Shown here piece by piece: positions 56,171 through 64,000 of a stretch of DNA of 64,000 bases. The notes beneath the pieces were generated by a model. The model ran no database searches and was not told the DNA's origin. It saw nothing but the letters and a program-made list of their open reading frames with translations. How positions within the stretch are numbered: position 1 is the stretch's first letter; every line of letters begins with the position of its first letter. A program made the position numbers and the translations under genes. This DNA is from Mycolicibacterium chubuense NBB4 (GTDB lineage Bacteria; Actinomycetota; Actinomycetes; Mycobacteriales; Mycobacteriaceae): the NCBI RefSeq assembly GCF_000266905.1, contig NC_018027.1, positions 1,922,001 through 1,986,000 on the forward strand. The letters are read 5' to 3'.

Positions 56171-58642
56171 ATGACCGAGCGGAAGTCCGTTCCCGCCGCC
56201 GGAGCTCCCAGATGGAAGCGTCCGGCGGCGGGAACGTCCCGTCCCGCAACCGATCTCGCGACAGCCGCCGAGCAGCTGGTGACGGGCGGGGCACGCCAGC
56301 TCGACGCCGCCGCCCTGCGTGACGCGCTGCTGGATCTCTACGATTTCTGGCTGACCACCAAGGCGACCGAGATCGGCATCACGGCCACCAGTGGCTTCGC
56401 GATCGTCGCCACCGGCGGCCTGGGTCGCGGCGAGCTTTTGCCGTATTCCGATCTCGACCTGATGCTGCTGCACGACAACATGCCGCCCGACGTGGTCGGC
56501 GAAGTGGCGGAATTGTTGTGGTACCCGTTGTGGGACGCCAACATCCGGCTCGACCACAGTGTCCGTACCGTGCCCGAGGCGCTCAAGGTCGCCGGTGAGG
56601 ACATCTCCGCCGGCCTGGCGATGCTCGAGGCCCGCCACATCGCCGGCGACGCCGACCTGTCGGCCCTGCTCATCGGAGGTGCGCGCAGGCAGTGGCGCAC
56701 CGGAATCGCCTCGCGCTTCGACGAACTCGTCGAGCACACCCGGGCCCGCTGGCAGCGCAGCGGGGAGATCGCCCATCGTGCCGAGCCGGATCTCAAGTGC
56801 GGCCGGGGTGGTCTGCGCGACGTCCAGCTGCTCAATGCGCTGGCCATCGCGCAGCTGGCCGACGTCTATCCGAGCCGCTCGCTGGTGTCGCCGACCGAAA
56901 CGCTCGGCGGGGCGCACCTTTCCCTGCTCAACGTCCGAACAGAACTGCACCGGGTGGCCGGCCGCGGCCGGGAACTGCTGCTGGCGCAGCACGCCGACGA
57001 GATCGGCGCGGCGCTGCGCATCGGAGATCGCTTCGATCTGGCCCGGATGCTCTCCGACGCCGCACGCACCGTCAGCTATTACGTCGACGCCGGCATCCGC
57101 ACCGCCGCCAACGCGCTGCCGCGACGCGGGCTGTCGGCGCTGCGCCGGCCGGTCCGCCGTCCGCTCGACGAGGGCGTCATCGAGTTCAACGGCGAGGTCA
57201 TCCTCGCCCGCGACGCGCGCCCCGAGCGCGACCCGGGGCTGATCCTGCGGGTGGCCGCCGCCTCGGCGACCACGGGCCTGCCGATGGCGGCCTCGACACT
57301 GAGCCGGCTGGTCGAGACGGCGCCGGAACTGCGCACGCCCTGGCCGCGGCAGGCGCTCAAGGACCTGCTCGTGATGCTGGCCGCCGGTCCGTCGGCGGTG
57401 AGCACCATCGAAGCGCTCGACCGCACCGGGCTGTGGGGCCGGTTGTTCCCGGAATGGGGCGCCGTGCGCGACCTTCCGCCCCGCGACGTCGTCCACATCT
57501 GGACCGTCGATCGCCATCTCGTCGAAACCGTCTCGCGGGCAAGCGCTTTCACCACCCGCGTGTCGCGGCCGGACCTGCTCGTGCTCGGCGCGCTGCTGCA
57601 CGACATCGGCAAGGGCCGCGGCGGCGACCACAGTGTCATCGGCGCCGAACTGGCCAATCAGATCGGCAACCGGCTCGGGCTGTGGCCGTCGGACATCGCC
57701 ATCCTGTCCAAGGTCGTCCGGCACCACCTGCTGCTGCCGCACACCGCCACGCGGCGCGACCTGCAGGATCCCAAGACCATCGCCACCGTGGTCGACGCGA
57801 TCGACGGTGACCTGGCCGTGCTGGAGCTGTTGCACGTCCTGGCCGAGGCCGACTCGCTGGCCACCGGCCCCGGCGTGTGGGGTGACTGGAAGGCGTCGCT
57901 GATCGGCGACCTGGTCCGGCGCTGCCGGCTGGTGATGGCGGGGGAGCCGCTGCCTCACCCCGATCCCGTTGATCCCCGGTTCATCTCACTGGCAGCCGAG
58001 GTCGGCGTGCACGTCGAGCTGACGCCGGCCGACACGCCCCACATCTACCACGTCACGATGATCGCCCCCGACCGCCGCGGCCTGCTGTCCAAAGCCGCCG
58101 GGGTACTGGCTCTCAACTCGCTGCGGGTGCATTCGGCGTCGGTCAATGGTCACGAGGGCTCTGCCATCAACACGTTCGTGGTGTCGCCGCATTTCGGTTC
58201 GCCGCCGGCGGCCGAACTGCTGCGGCAGCAGCTGATCCTCGCGATCGACGGCGACCTCGACGTGCTGGGCGCGCTGCAGCGCAAGGCCGCCGACACTCCC
58301 GCGCCGGGCCGCGCCGGGGAGGTGCGCGCCGCCGTCCCGGTGAACGCGCCCGCCGCGCCGTCGCGGGTGCTGTGGCACGACGGCGCAGGACCCGGACGGG
58401 CAGTGGCCGAGATCCGCACCACCGACCGCACCGGCCTGTTGAGCGTGCTCACCGCGGTCTTCGAACGCGCCGGGGTGGACATCGCGTGGGCCAAGGTCAC
58501 CACACTCGGGTCCTCGGTGGTCGACGCGTTCGGGGTCGTGGTGCCGACCGGTAAGGAGAGCGCCGTGCGTCAGGCGCTGGAGCGCGAACTGTTCGCCGTG
58601 CTGCCCGCACCGCCGGCGAAGAAGGTCGAAGAGGCCGGCTGA
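56171..58642 (+). CDS. glnD: P-II nucleotidyltransferase/removing enzyme GlnD
   Basis: 823 residues. The nucleotidyltransferase motif is [20 protein letters not shown] (about 83-102, GG-x11-DxD type). Helical linker follows, then an HD hydrolase domain with [14 protein letters not shown] (about 475-488). Two C-terminal ACT domains (about 625-700 and 740-815) sense glutamine. In mycobacteria it acts as an adenylyltransferase on P-II. ATG 56171 follows GGGAGGACAACTC; an ATG six codons earlier lies within the ribosome site. The 81-base gap after glnB holds no gene. Confidence 0.94.
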   Translation: MTERKSVPAAGAPRWKRPAAGTSRPATDLATAAEQLVTGGARQLDAAALRDALLDLYDFWLTTKATEIGITATSGFAIVATGGLGRGELLPYSDLDLMLLHDNMPPDVVGEVAELLWYPLWDANIRLDHSVRTVPEALKVAGEDISAGLAMLEARHIAGDADLSALLIGGARRQWRTGIASRFDELVEHTRARWQRSGEIAHRAEPDLKCGRGGLRDVQLLNALAIAQLADVYPSRSLVSPTETLGGAHLSLLNVRTELHRVAGRGRELLLAQHADEIGAALRIGDRFDLARMLSDAARTVSYYVDAGIRTAANALPRRGLSALRRPVRRPLDEGVIEFNGEVILARDARPERDPGLILRVAAASATTGLPMAASTLSRLVETAPELRTPWPRQALKDLLVMLAAGPSAVSTIEALDRTGLWGRLFPEWGAVRDLPPRDVVHIWTVDRHLVETVSRASAFTTRVSRPDLLVLGALLHDIGKGRGGDHSVIGAELANQIGNRLGLWPSDIAILSKVVRHHLLLPHTATRRDLQDPKTIATVVDAIDGDLAVLELLHVLAEADSLATGPGVWGDWKASLIGDLVRRCRLVMAGEPLPHPDPVDPRFISLAAEVGVHVELTPADTPHIYHVTMIAPDRRGLLSKAAGVLALNSLRVHSASVNGHEGSAINTFVVSPHFGSPPAAELLRQQLILAIDGDLDVLGALQRKAADTPAPGRAGEVRAAVPVNAPAAPSRVLWHDGAGPGRAVAEIRTTDRTGLLSVLTAVFERAGVDIAWAKVTTLGSSVVDAFGVVVPTGKESAVRQALERELFAVLPAPPAKKVEEAG

Positions 58643-58683
58643 TGCGCCCCGAGGCGTCTGCGGTGGCGCCGCCGGGCGCCAAG

Positions 58684-58689
58684 TAGGCT
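58684..58689 (+). promoter_or_regulatory. -10 element predicting a leaderless ffh transcript
   Basis: TAGGCT ends exactly 7 bases before the ffh GTG, placing +1 on the first base of the start codon. No Shine-Dalgarno sequence is present between glnD and ffh. Confidence 0.6.
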
Positions 58690-58695
58690 TGGCCC

Positions 58696-60264
58696 GTGTT
58701 TGAATCCCTGTCCGACCGGTTGACCGGCGCACTCTCGGGCCTGCGGGGCAAGGGCCGGCTGACCGACGCCGACATCGACGCCACCGCGCGCGAGATCCGA
58801 TTGGCGCTGCTGGAAGCCGACGTGTCCCTGCCGGTGGTCCGGCAGTTCGTGGCCCGCATCAAGGATCGGGCCAAAGGCGCCGAGGTGTCGGCCGCGCTCA
58901 ACCCCGCACAGCAGGTCGTCAAGATCGTCAACGAGGAGCTCATCGGGATCCTCGGCGGGCAGACCCGCCAGCTCGCGTTCGCCCGCACCCCTCCGACGGT
59001 GATCATGCTGGCCGGCCTGCAGGGCTCGGGTAAGACGACGCTGGCCGGAAAGCTCGCCAAATGGCTCAAGCGCCAAGGACATACGCCGCTGCTCGTGGCG
59101 TGCGACCTGCAGCGCCCCGGTGCGGTGAACCAGCTGCAGATCGTCGGCGAGCGGGCCGGGGTGCACGTCTTCGCCCCGCATCCCGGAACGGCACCCGGTG
59201 CCGAAGAGGTGAAGGGCACCGCCGACCCCGTCGCGGTGGCCTCGGCGGGCCTGGCGGAAGCCAAGGCCAAGCACTACGACGTCGTCATCGTCGACACCGC
59301 GGGACGGCTCGGTATCGACGAAGAACTGATGAACCAGGCCGCGGCCATCCGCGACGCCGTGCAGCCCGACGAGACGCTGTTCGTCCTCGACGCGATGATC
59401 GGCCAGGACGCGGTCGCCACCGCCGACGCGTTCCGCGAGGGCGTCGGGTTCACCGGCGTCGTGCTGACCAAGCTCGACGGTGATGCGCGCGGCGGCGCCG
59501 CGCTGTCGGTGCGCGAAGTCACCGGTGTTCCCATCCTGTTCGCGTCGGCGGGCGAGAAGCTCGAGGACTTCGACGTCTTCCACCCCGACCGGATGGCCGG
59601 CCGCATCCTCGGCATGGGCGACGTGCTCACGCTCATCGAGCAGGCCGAACAGGTTTTCGACGCCCAGCAGGCCGAGGCCACCGCCGCCAAGATCGGCAGC
59701 GGCGAACTCACGCTCGAGGACTTCCTCGAGCAGATGCTGATGATCCGCAAGATGGGCCCGATCGGCAACCTGCTCGGCATGCTGCCCGGCGCCGGGCAGA
59801 TGAAGGACGCGCTGGCCGCCGTCGACGACAGCCAGCTCGACCGGGTGCAGGCCATCATCCGCGGCATGACGCCGCAGGAGCGTGCCGATCCGAAGATCAT
59901 CAACGCCTCCCGTCGCCTGCGGATCGCCAACGGCTCGGGTGTGACGGTCTCGGAGGTCAACCAGCTCGTCGACCGGTTCTTCGAAGCCCGCAAGATGATG
60001 TCGGCGATGGCAGGCCAGATGGGCATGCCGTTCGGCCGCAAGAACAGTCGCAAGGCGGGCAAGGGCAAGAACAAGCAGGCCGGGAAGGGCAAGAAGGGCG
60101 GCCGGGGACCCACGCCGCCGAAGGTGCGCAACCCGCTCGGTGCGGGGATGGCCGGAATGCCACCGGGCTTCCCGGACCTGTCCAACATGCCCAAGGGGCT
60201 CGACGAGCTACCGCCCGGGCTGGCCGACATCGACCTGAGCAAGTTGAAGTTCCCGAAGAATTAG
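58696..60264 (+). CDS. ffh: Signal recognition particle protein Ffh
   Basis: 522 residues. N domain (about 1-90), G domain with LAGLQGSGKTTLAGKLA (about 100-116), ACDLQRPGA, DTAGRLGIDEE, TKLDGDARGG. Methionine-rich M domain follows from about 325 to 445 (MRKMGPIGNLLGMLPG, then SRRLRIANGSG, which binds 4.5S RNA). The tail is basic and Gly-rich (KAGKGKNKQAGKGKKGGRG) and ends in an LPPGLADIDLSKLKF segment. It binds signal sequences and docks with FtsY. Confidence 0.97.
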   Translation: MFESLSDRLTGALSGLRGKGRLTDADIDATAREIRLALLEADVSLPVVRQFVARIKDRAKGAEVSAALNPAQQVVKIVNEELIGILGGQTRQLAFARTPPTVIMLAGLQGSGKTTLAGKLAKWLKRQGHTPLLVACDLQRPGAVNQLQIVGERAGVHVFAPHPGTAPGAEEVKGTADPVAVASAGLAEAKAKHYDVVIVDTAGRLGIDEELMNQAAAIRDAVQPDETLFVLDAMIGQDAVATADAFREGVGFTGVVLTKLDGDARGGAALSVREVTGVPILFASAGEKLEDFDVFHPDRMAGRILGMGDVLTLIEQAEQVFDAQQAEATAAKIGSGELTLEDFLEQMLMIRKMGPIGNLLGMLPGAGQMKDALAAVDDSQLDRVQAIIRGMTPQERADPKIINASRRLRIANGSGVTVSEVNQLVDRFFEARKMMSAMAGQMGMPFGRKNSRKAGKGKNKQAGKGKKGGRGPTPPKVRNPLGAGMAGMPPGFPDLSNMPKGLDELPPGLADIDLSKLKFPKN

Positions 60265-60295
60265 CGATGAGCGCTCGCGCGAAGAGCAGACTCTG

Positions 60296-61387
60296 ATGGG
60301 TGCGCCGCTTCACGTCCGGGGGCGGGGGCTGCCCGACGGCGAGCCGGTGGAGTGGTGGATCGTCCGCGACCGGCTCAGCGCCGAGCCGGTCGGCGGAGCC
60401 GAAACCGTCTTCGGTGCCGATGGGGACGGCGGCTGGATCGTGCCCGGCCTGGTCGACGCCCACTGCCACGTCGGTCTCGGGCCCGTGCCAGGCGGTGCCG
60501 TCAGCCTCGACGAGGCGGTCGCACAGGCCGAGACCGAGCGCTCGGTCGGCGCGCTGCTGCTGCGCGACTGCGGTTCCCCGACCGACACCCGCAGCCTCGA
60601 CGAGCGCGACGACCTGCCGCGCATCATCCGCGCCGGCCGGCACGTCGCCCGGCCCAAGCGCTACATCGCGGGCTACGCCGTCGACGTCGAGGACGAATCC
60701 GAGCTGCCCCGCATCGTCGCCGAGCAGGCCCGCCGAGGTGACGGCTGGGTGAAGCTGGTCGGCGACTGGATCGACCGCTCGATCGGTGACCTGGCGCCTC
60801 TGTGGGACGACCTCGTCCTCAAAGAGGCGATCGACGCCGCGCACGCCGAAGGGGCCCGCGTAACCGCGCACGTCTTCGGCGAAGACGCCCTTCCGGGCCT
60901 GATCTCCGCCGGCATCGACTGCATCGAGCACGGCACCGGGCTGACCGACGACACCATCGAGCTGATGGTCGAGCACGGCACCGCGCTGGTCCCGACCCTG
61001 ATCAATGTCGAGAACTTTCCCGGCATCGCCGACCAGGCGGTCCGGTACCCGGCCTACGCCGCGCACATGCGGGATCTCTACCAGCAGTGTTACCCGCGGG
61101 TGGCCGCCGCGCGGGAGGCCGGCGTCCCGATCTACGCGGGCACCGACGCCGGCAGCACGATCACCCACGGTCGCATCGGCGACGAGATCGACGCACTGCG
61201 CAGCATCGGGATGAGCCCGACCGAGGCGCTGGGCGCGGCGTGCTGGGCCGCCCGCGACTGGCTCGGCCGGCCTGGACTCGCACACGGTGCGCCGGCCGAC
61301 CTGGTGTGCTACGCCGACGACCCGCGCGGTGGTTCGGCCGTCGTCAACGCGCCCGCGCGGGTCATCCTGCGCGGCGTGGTCTACTGA
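60296..61387 (+). CDS. Amidohydrolase-superfamily metal hydrolase (Rv2915c-like)
   Basis: 363 residues. TIM-barrel metal ligands are visible: VDAHCHVGLG (about 55-60), Lys in WVKLVGDW (about 152, candidate carbamylated), TAHVFGE (about 187), IEHGTG (about 211) and AGTDAGSTI (about 282). It resembles imidazolonepropionase/dipeptidase-like members; substrate unknown. ATG 60296 lies 31 bases after ffh and has a weak AGAGCAGA ribosome site. Possibly cotranscribed with ffh. Confidence 0.85.
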   Translation: MGAPLHVRGRGLPDGEPVEWWIVRDRLSAEPVGGAETVFGADGDGGWIVPGLVDAHCHVGLGPVPGGAVSLDEAVAQAETERSVGALLLRDCGSPTDTRSLDERDDLPRIIRAGRHVARPKRYIAGYAVDVEDESELPRIVAEQARRGDGWVKLVGDWIDRSIGDLAPLWDDLVLKEAIDAAHAEGARVTAHVFGEDALPGLISAGIDCIEHGTGLTDDTIELMVEHGTALVPTLINVENFPGIADQAVRYPAYAAHMRDLYQQCYPRVAAAREAGVPIYAGTDAGSTITHGRIGDEIDALRSIGMSPTEALGAACWAARDWLGRPGLAHGAPADLVCYADDPRGGSAVVNAPARVILRGVVY

Positions 61388-61404
61388 CGCGCGCAGCGGA
61401 GCGC

Positions 61405-62241
61405 CTACGGTTGCCGGAAACCCCAGTCGAAGAGGTCGATCGCCTGCCCGTAGAGGTCGCCGGTGCCGTACATCTGCACCACCACGAGCCTGCGGTTGCC
61501 GCGCTGCGCCGCGCCCACGTAGGTCTTGCGGGCGAGGTTGGTGAACCCCGTCTTGCCGGCGAGGTCGCCGGGGTACCGGCTCAGCAATTCGTTCTGATTG
61601 TGCAGCGTCTTGCCGGGAAACGGCGCGGTCGGCGAGCGCATGATCTGGGCGATCAGCGGATACTTCAGCGCCGCACGCAGAATCACCGCGAGATCGTGCG
61701 GGGTGGTCAGCGATTCCCAGCCGGGCCCGTCCAGTCCGGACGGCGAGGCCGCCTTGGTCGCGCGTGCACCGACGAGGGCGGCCTTGCGGTTCATCGCCGC
61801 GACCGCCGCCTGCGGGCCGCCGAGCATGTCGGCGAGCATGTTGGCGGCGTCGTTGCCCGACACCATCAGAAGGCCGGAGAGCAACTGCGTAGTGGTGTAG
61901 GCCTGGCCCGGTTGCAGTCCCACACAGGAACATTCGACGTTCGCGTGCGACGCGTTGGCTCGCGCGAAGTTGTCGGGGCGCAGATGGTCGAGCACCACCA
62001 TCGCCAGCAGCACCTTGATCGTGCTCGCCGGGGCGTAGCTGCCGTACGCGTCGCGGCTGGCCAGCACCCGGCCCGAATCGAGGTCGGCGACCAGCCAGGC
62101 CTTGGCCGGTCCGTCCGGAAGCGATGGGGCGGCGGCGGGTTCCACATCGGGCTGTGCGGACACCGCGGGCGCGCCGACGGTCAGGGCGGCCGGGCACATC
62201 ACGCCGAGGGCGAGCGCCAGCCCCGCGAACCGTCTTCGCAC
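61405..62241 (-). CDS. D-alanyl-D-alanine carboxypeptidase (DacB2-like, copy 1)
   Basis: 278 residues with a signal peptide (about 1-29, cleavage near VSAQP). Class A low-molecular-weight PBP motifs: STIK (nucleophile, about 72), SGN (about 128) and KTG (about 224). It trims the terminal D-Ala from peptidoglycan stems or makes cross-link substrates. Orthologous in place to Rv2911 (dacB2). It converges with the amidohydrolase (17-base gap). The next gene is a tandem paralogue on the same strand. Confidence 0.9.
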   Translation of the reverse strand: MRRRFAGLALALGVMCPAALTVGAPAVSAQPDVEPAAAPSLPDGPAKAWLVADLDSGRVLASRDAYGSYAPASTIKVLLAMVVLDHLRPDNFARANASHANVECSCVGLQPGQAYTTTQLLSGLLMVSGNDAANMLADMLGGPQAAVAAMNRKAALVGARATKAASPSGLDGPGWESLTTPHDLAVILRAALKYPLIAQIMRSPTAPFPGKTLHNQNELLSRYPGDLAGKTGFTNLARKTYVGAAQRGNRRLVVVQMYGTGDLYGQAIDLFDWGFRQP

Positions 62242-62315
62242 GGGTGGGGACGCTAGTCGCGCCGGGACTCGCGCAGCGCGCGATCAGATCTCCATCGGGT
62301 ATCGGTGCGCCCGCT

Positions 62316-63209
62316 CTACAGCCGGCTGACGCCCGCGTTCGGCCCGAGCGCGAAACCCCAGTCGAGCAGAGCGGCCGCCTGATCCCAGTACGTCGGCCCG
62401 CCCTCTCTGACCAGGCCGTACATCAGCGCCACGACGAGGTGTCTGCCGCCTCTCGTCGCACCGCCGACGAACGTCTTGCGGGCCAGGTCGGTGTATCCGG
62501 TCTTCCCGCCGAAAGCGCCGGGGTAGCGGTGGAGCAGTTCGTCCTGGTTGACCAGCACGACGTTGCCGGTCCTGGTCGGGAAGACCGCGGTGGGCTGCGC
62601 GGTGATCCGGGCGAAGACCGGGTTGGCCATCGCGGCGCGGAACATCACCGCCAGGTCGTGCGGCGAGGACCACATGTCGATACCGGGACCGTCGAGGCCC
62701 GACGGCGATCCGGCGTGCGTGCCCACCGCGCCCAGCTGGGCAGCTTTGGCATTCATCTTCGCCACCGCCACGTCGTGTCCGCCGAGCATGGTGGCCAGGG
62801 TGTTGGCCGCGTCGTTGCCCGACACCAGCAGCAGCGCCTCGAGAAGCTGGCGCGCCGTGTAGGTCGTCCCGGCAGTCACCCCCGCGCAGTTGCATTCGAC
62901 GCGGGTGTCGGCGTCGTTGGCGACGATCGTGGCGTCCAGCGGCAACTCGTCGAGGACGGTCAGCGCCAGCAGCACCTTGATCGTGCTCGCCGGCGCGTAG
63001 CGGCCGTTCTGGTCGCGCCCGGCCAGCACCGCGCCGGTGTCCATGTCGGCGAGGATCCATGCTTGCGCGGGTCCGTCGGGAATGGGCACTGAACCGATGG
63101 GCTGGCTGATCCCCGACACCGGCACGGCCGCCGCCGTCGGCGCGGAGAAGCCGGTGATGATCACGGTCAGGCACAGCGCGGCCCCCAGGCGCGCGAGAAG
63201 CCTCGTCAT
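62316..63209 (-). CDS. D-alanyl-D-alanine carboxypeptidase (DacB2-like, copy 2)
   Basis: 297 residues. Signal peptide about 1-27 (LCLTVIITGFSAPTAAA). Motifs STIK (about 77), SGN (about 133) and KTG (about 234) are intact, and the segment PASTIKVLLAL is almost shared with copy 1. Tandem duplication is likely; M. tuberculosis has one gene here. ATG 63209 (MTRLLARL) is chosen for the signal peptide; TAGGCT lies 8 bases upstream. A longer upstream frame has no signal and is rejected. Both copies carry a conserved Cys pair (ECNC here, ECSC in copy 1). Confidence 0.9.
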   Translation of the reverse strand: MTRLLARLGAALCLTVIITGFSAPTAAAVPVSGISQPIGSVPIPDGPAQAWILADMDTGAVLAGRDQNGRYAPASTIKVLLALTVLDELPLDATIVANDADTRVECNCAGVTAGTTYTARQLLEALLLVSGNDAANTLATMLGGHDVAVAKMNAKAAQLGAVGTHAGSPSGLDGPGIDMWSSPHDLAVMFRAAMANPVFARITAQPTAVFPTRTGNVVLVNQDELLHRYPGAFGGKTGYTDLARKTFVGGATRGGRHLVVALMYGLVREGGPTYWDQAAALLDWGFALGPNAGVSRL

Positions 63210-63254
63210 GACGGCCGAGCCTAACGGGGTCCGTCCATCGTGTTCAATCAACCC

Positions 63255-63686
63255 ATGCTGAGCCTCGAGGAGATCTCCGACCGGCTGGAAATCCAGCAGC
63301 TGCTGATCGACTACTCCACCGCGATCGACCGGAAGCGGTTCGACGACCTCGACGCGGTGTTCACGCCGGACGCCTACATCGACTACCGCGTGACCGGCGG
63401 GGTCGACGGCCGTTTCCCGGAGGTGAAGGCGTGGCTGAAAGAGGTGCTGCCCAACTTCCCGGCGTACTACCACATGCTCGGCAACGTCGACGTCCGCATC
63501 TCCCGTGATCCGGCCGGCGACACCGCGACGTCGAGGGCGATCTGTTTCAACCCGATGGGAATGGGCGGCGATTCCGGGCAGATTTACTTCGTCGGCATCT
63601 GGTACGTCGACGAGTTCGTCCGGACCGAGCAGGGGTGGCGGATGAGCAAGCGGGTCGAGGAGAAGTGCTTCGACAAGCTCGTGTGA
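63255..63686 (+). CDS. NTF2/SnoaL-like protein (Rv2910c-like)
   Basis: 143 residues of a SnoaL/NTF2-like fold (LSLEEISDRLEIQQLLIDYS, then DAVFTPDAYIDYR, and WYVDEFVRTEQGWRMSKR at the C-terminus). Such proteins include isomerases, dehydratases and ligand binders; nothing here assigns a substrate. ATG 63255 gives the standard family start; GTG 63240 would add five residues. Convergent with the next NTF2-like gene by 3 bases. Confidence 0.8.
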   Translation: MLSLEEISDRLEIQQLLIDYSTAIDRKRFDDLDAVFTPDAYIDYRVTGGVDGRFPEVKAWLKEVLPNFPAYYHMLGNVDVRISRDPAGDTATSRAICFNPMGMGGDSGQIYFVGIWYVDEFVRTEQGWRMSKRVEEKCFDKLV

Positions 63687-63689
63687 GTG

Positions 63690-64000
63690 TCAGCGCACCA
63701 CCCGGCGCGCCAGCGCCTCGGCGGTCCGCTTGATCCGCGGCGACAGATAGAGCGAGACGGCGACGTTGAAGATGTCCTCCCGCAGCCGGGTCAGCGTGGA
63801 CGCCGTGAAGACCCACTGCCCGTCGGCCTTCTCGTAGGTCTCCCGGTAGTGGCCGTAACCGCGAAGGTTCACCCCGGGAGCCAGTCGCACCACGTCCTCC
63901 AGAGCCCACACGCCCTGCGCGGTGGTGGGTGAGGTCAGCTCGATCTCCGGGGCGTGCACCTGGTGCACGGTGGCGCGGTCGCCGAGGCTCGCACGGGTGA
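63690..64000 (-). CDS. SnoaL-like protein, N-terminus outside window
   Basis: The frame is open to the window edge, continuing upstream through TRASLGDRATVHQVHAPEIE. The visible part covers the C-terminal three-quarters of a SnoaL-type ring: VHQVHAPEIELTS, GVWALEDVV, LRGYGHYRETYEK and DGQWVFTASTLTRLREDIF. The His-rich VHQVH strand and GHYRETY are family hallmarks. It is paired tail-to-tail with a second NTF2-like gene. Function unknown. Confidence 0.8.
   Translation of the reverse strand, partial: TRASLGDRATVHQVHAPEIELTSPTTAQGVWALEDVVRLAPGVNLRGYGHYRETYEKADGQWVFTASTLTRLREDIFNVAVSLYLSPRIKRTAEALARRVVR

Noticed and set aside
60265..60295. Motif GATGAGCGCTCGCGCGAAG between ffh and the amidohydrolase as a dispersed repeat
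   Set aside because: It looks like a sequence often seen near mycobacterial stop/start junctions, but with one copy here and no search possible it cannot be supported.

Overview
The window is a high-GC actinobacterial chromosome segment whose gene order matches the mycobacterial backbone. From memory it corresponds to Mycobacterium tuberculosis Rv2992c (gltX) through about Rv2910c, read in the opposite sense to H37Rv numbering. Three things point to a rapid-grower-like (Mycolicibacterium-type) species. The PDIM/PGL lipid block that M. tuberculosis carries between coaD and sepIVA is absent, and a single hemerythrin gene sits there, as I recall for M. smegmatis. The fakA-like gene that is split in M. 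tuberculosis is intact. Several genes are inserted relative to M. tuberculosis. Ortholog names come from recalled family knowledge; no search was run.

Layout. (1) 1-19862 is core: the gltX 3' end, tRNA-Gln and tRNA-Glu with a strong terminator, an IclR regulator divergent from leuCD, hupB, mutT1-ppk-fbiD, gpsA, a PLP enzyme, ddlA, a DUF3515 protein, a RAM-domain protein, thiL, ung, rpmB, a fatty-acid-kinase-like gene, recG and an HNH-type secreted protein. (2) 19909-35370 is a roughly 15.5-kb accessory block between the Rv2972c-like and Rv2971-like genes, which I recall as neighbours in M. tuberculosis. It has a redox/envelope half (M56 peptidase, BlaI-type repressor, CcdA-like and DsbA-like proteins, L,D-transpeptidase) and a metal half (SigC-like sigma factor, CtpB-like copper ATPase, a 46-residue MymT-like metallothionein, an orphan CbiM-like permease, a CopD/CtaG fusion, a His/Met-rich DUF5134 protein, a zinc-finger anti-sigma-like protein, a PepSY remnant and an intact PepSY membrane protein). 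(3) 35381-64000 is core again: aldo/keto reductase, lipN, dsbA-vkor, pyc, rsmD, coaD, hemerythrin, sepIVA, the DUF177-rnc-mutM-osmC-acyP-smc run, a type 2 IPP isomerase on the opposite strand, ftsY, amt-glnB-glnD, ffh, an amidohydrolase, two tandem D,D-carboxypeptidases and two NTF2-like genes, the last cut by the window end.

How genes work together. leuCD makes 3-isopropylmalate and probably answers to the divergent IclR protein through a perfect 11-bp inverted repeat covering both start sites. amt-glnB-glnD is the ammonium uptake and sensing operon, with GlnR-like boxes upstream. ftsY and ffh are the two SRP GTPases. dsbA-vkor form an oxidative folding pair. The accessory block looks like an integrated envelope redox and copper-handling region: a sigma factor that in M. 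tuberculosis is tied to copper acquisition lies back-to-back with a copper ATPase and close to a CopD/CtaG protein, both of which I recall as SigC targets encoded far from sigC in that species.

Many genes carry a TANNNT -10 hexamer 7-9 bases before the start codon, the signature of leaderless mycobacterial transcripts. There are no CRISPR arrays, prophages, insertion sequences or rRNA genes, and no stretch over 300 bases without a gene.
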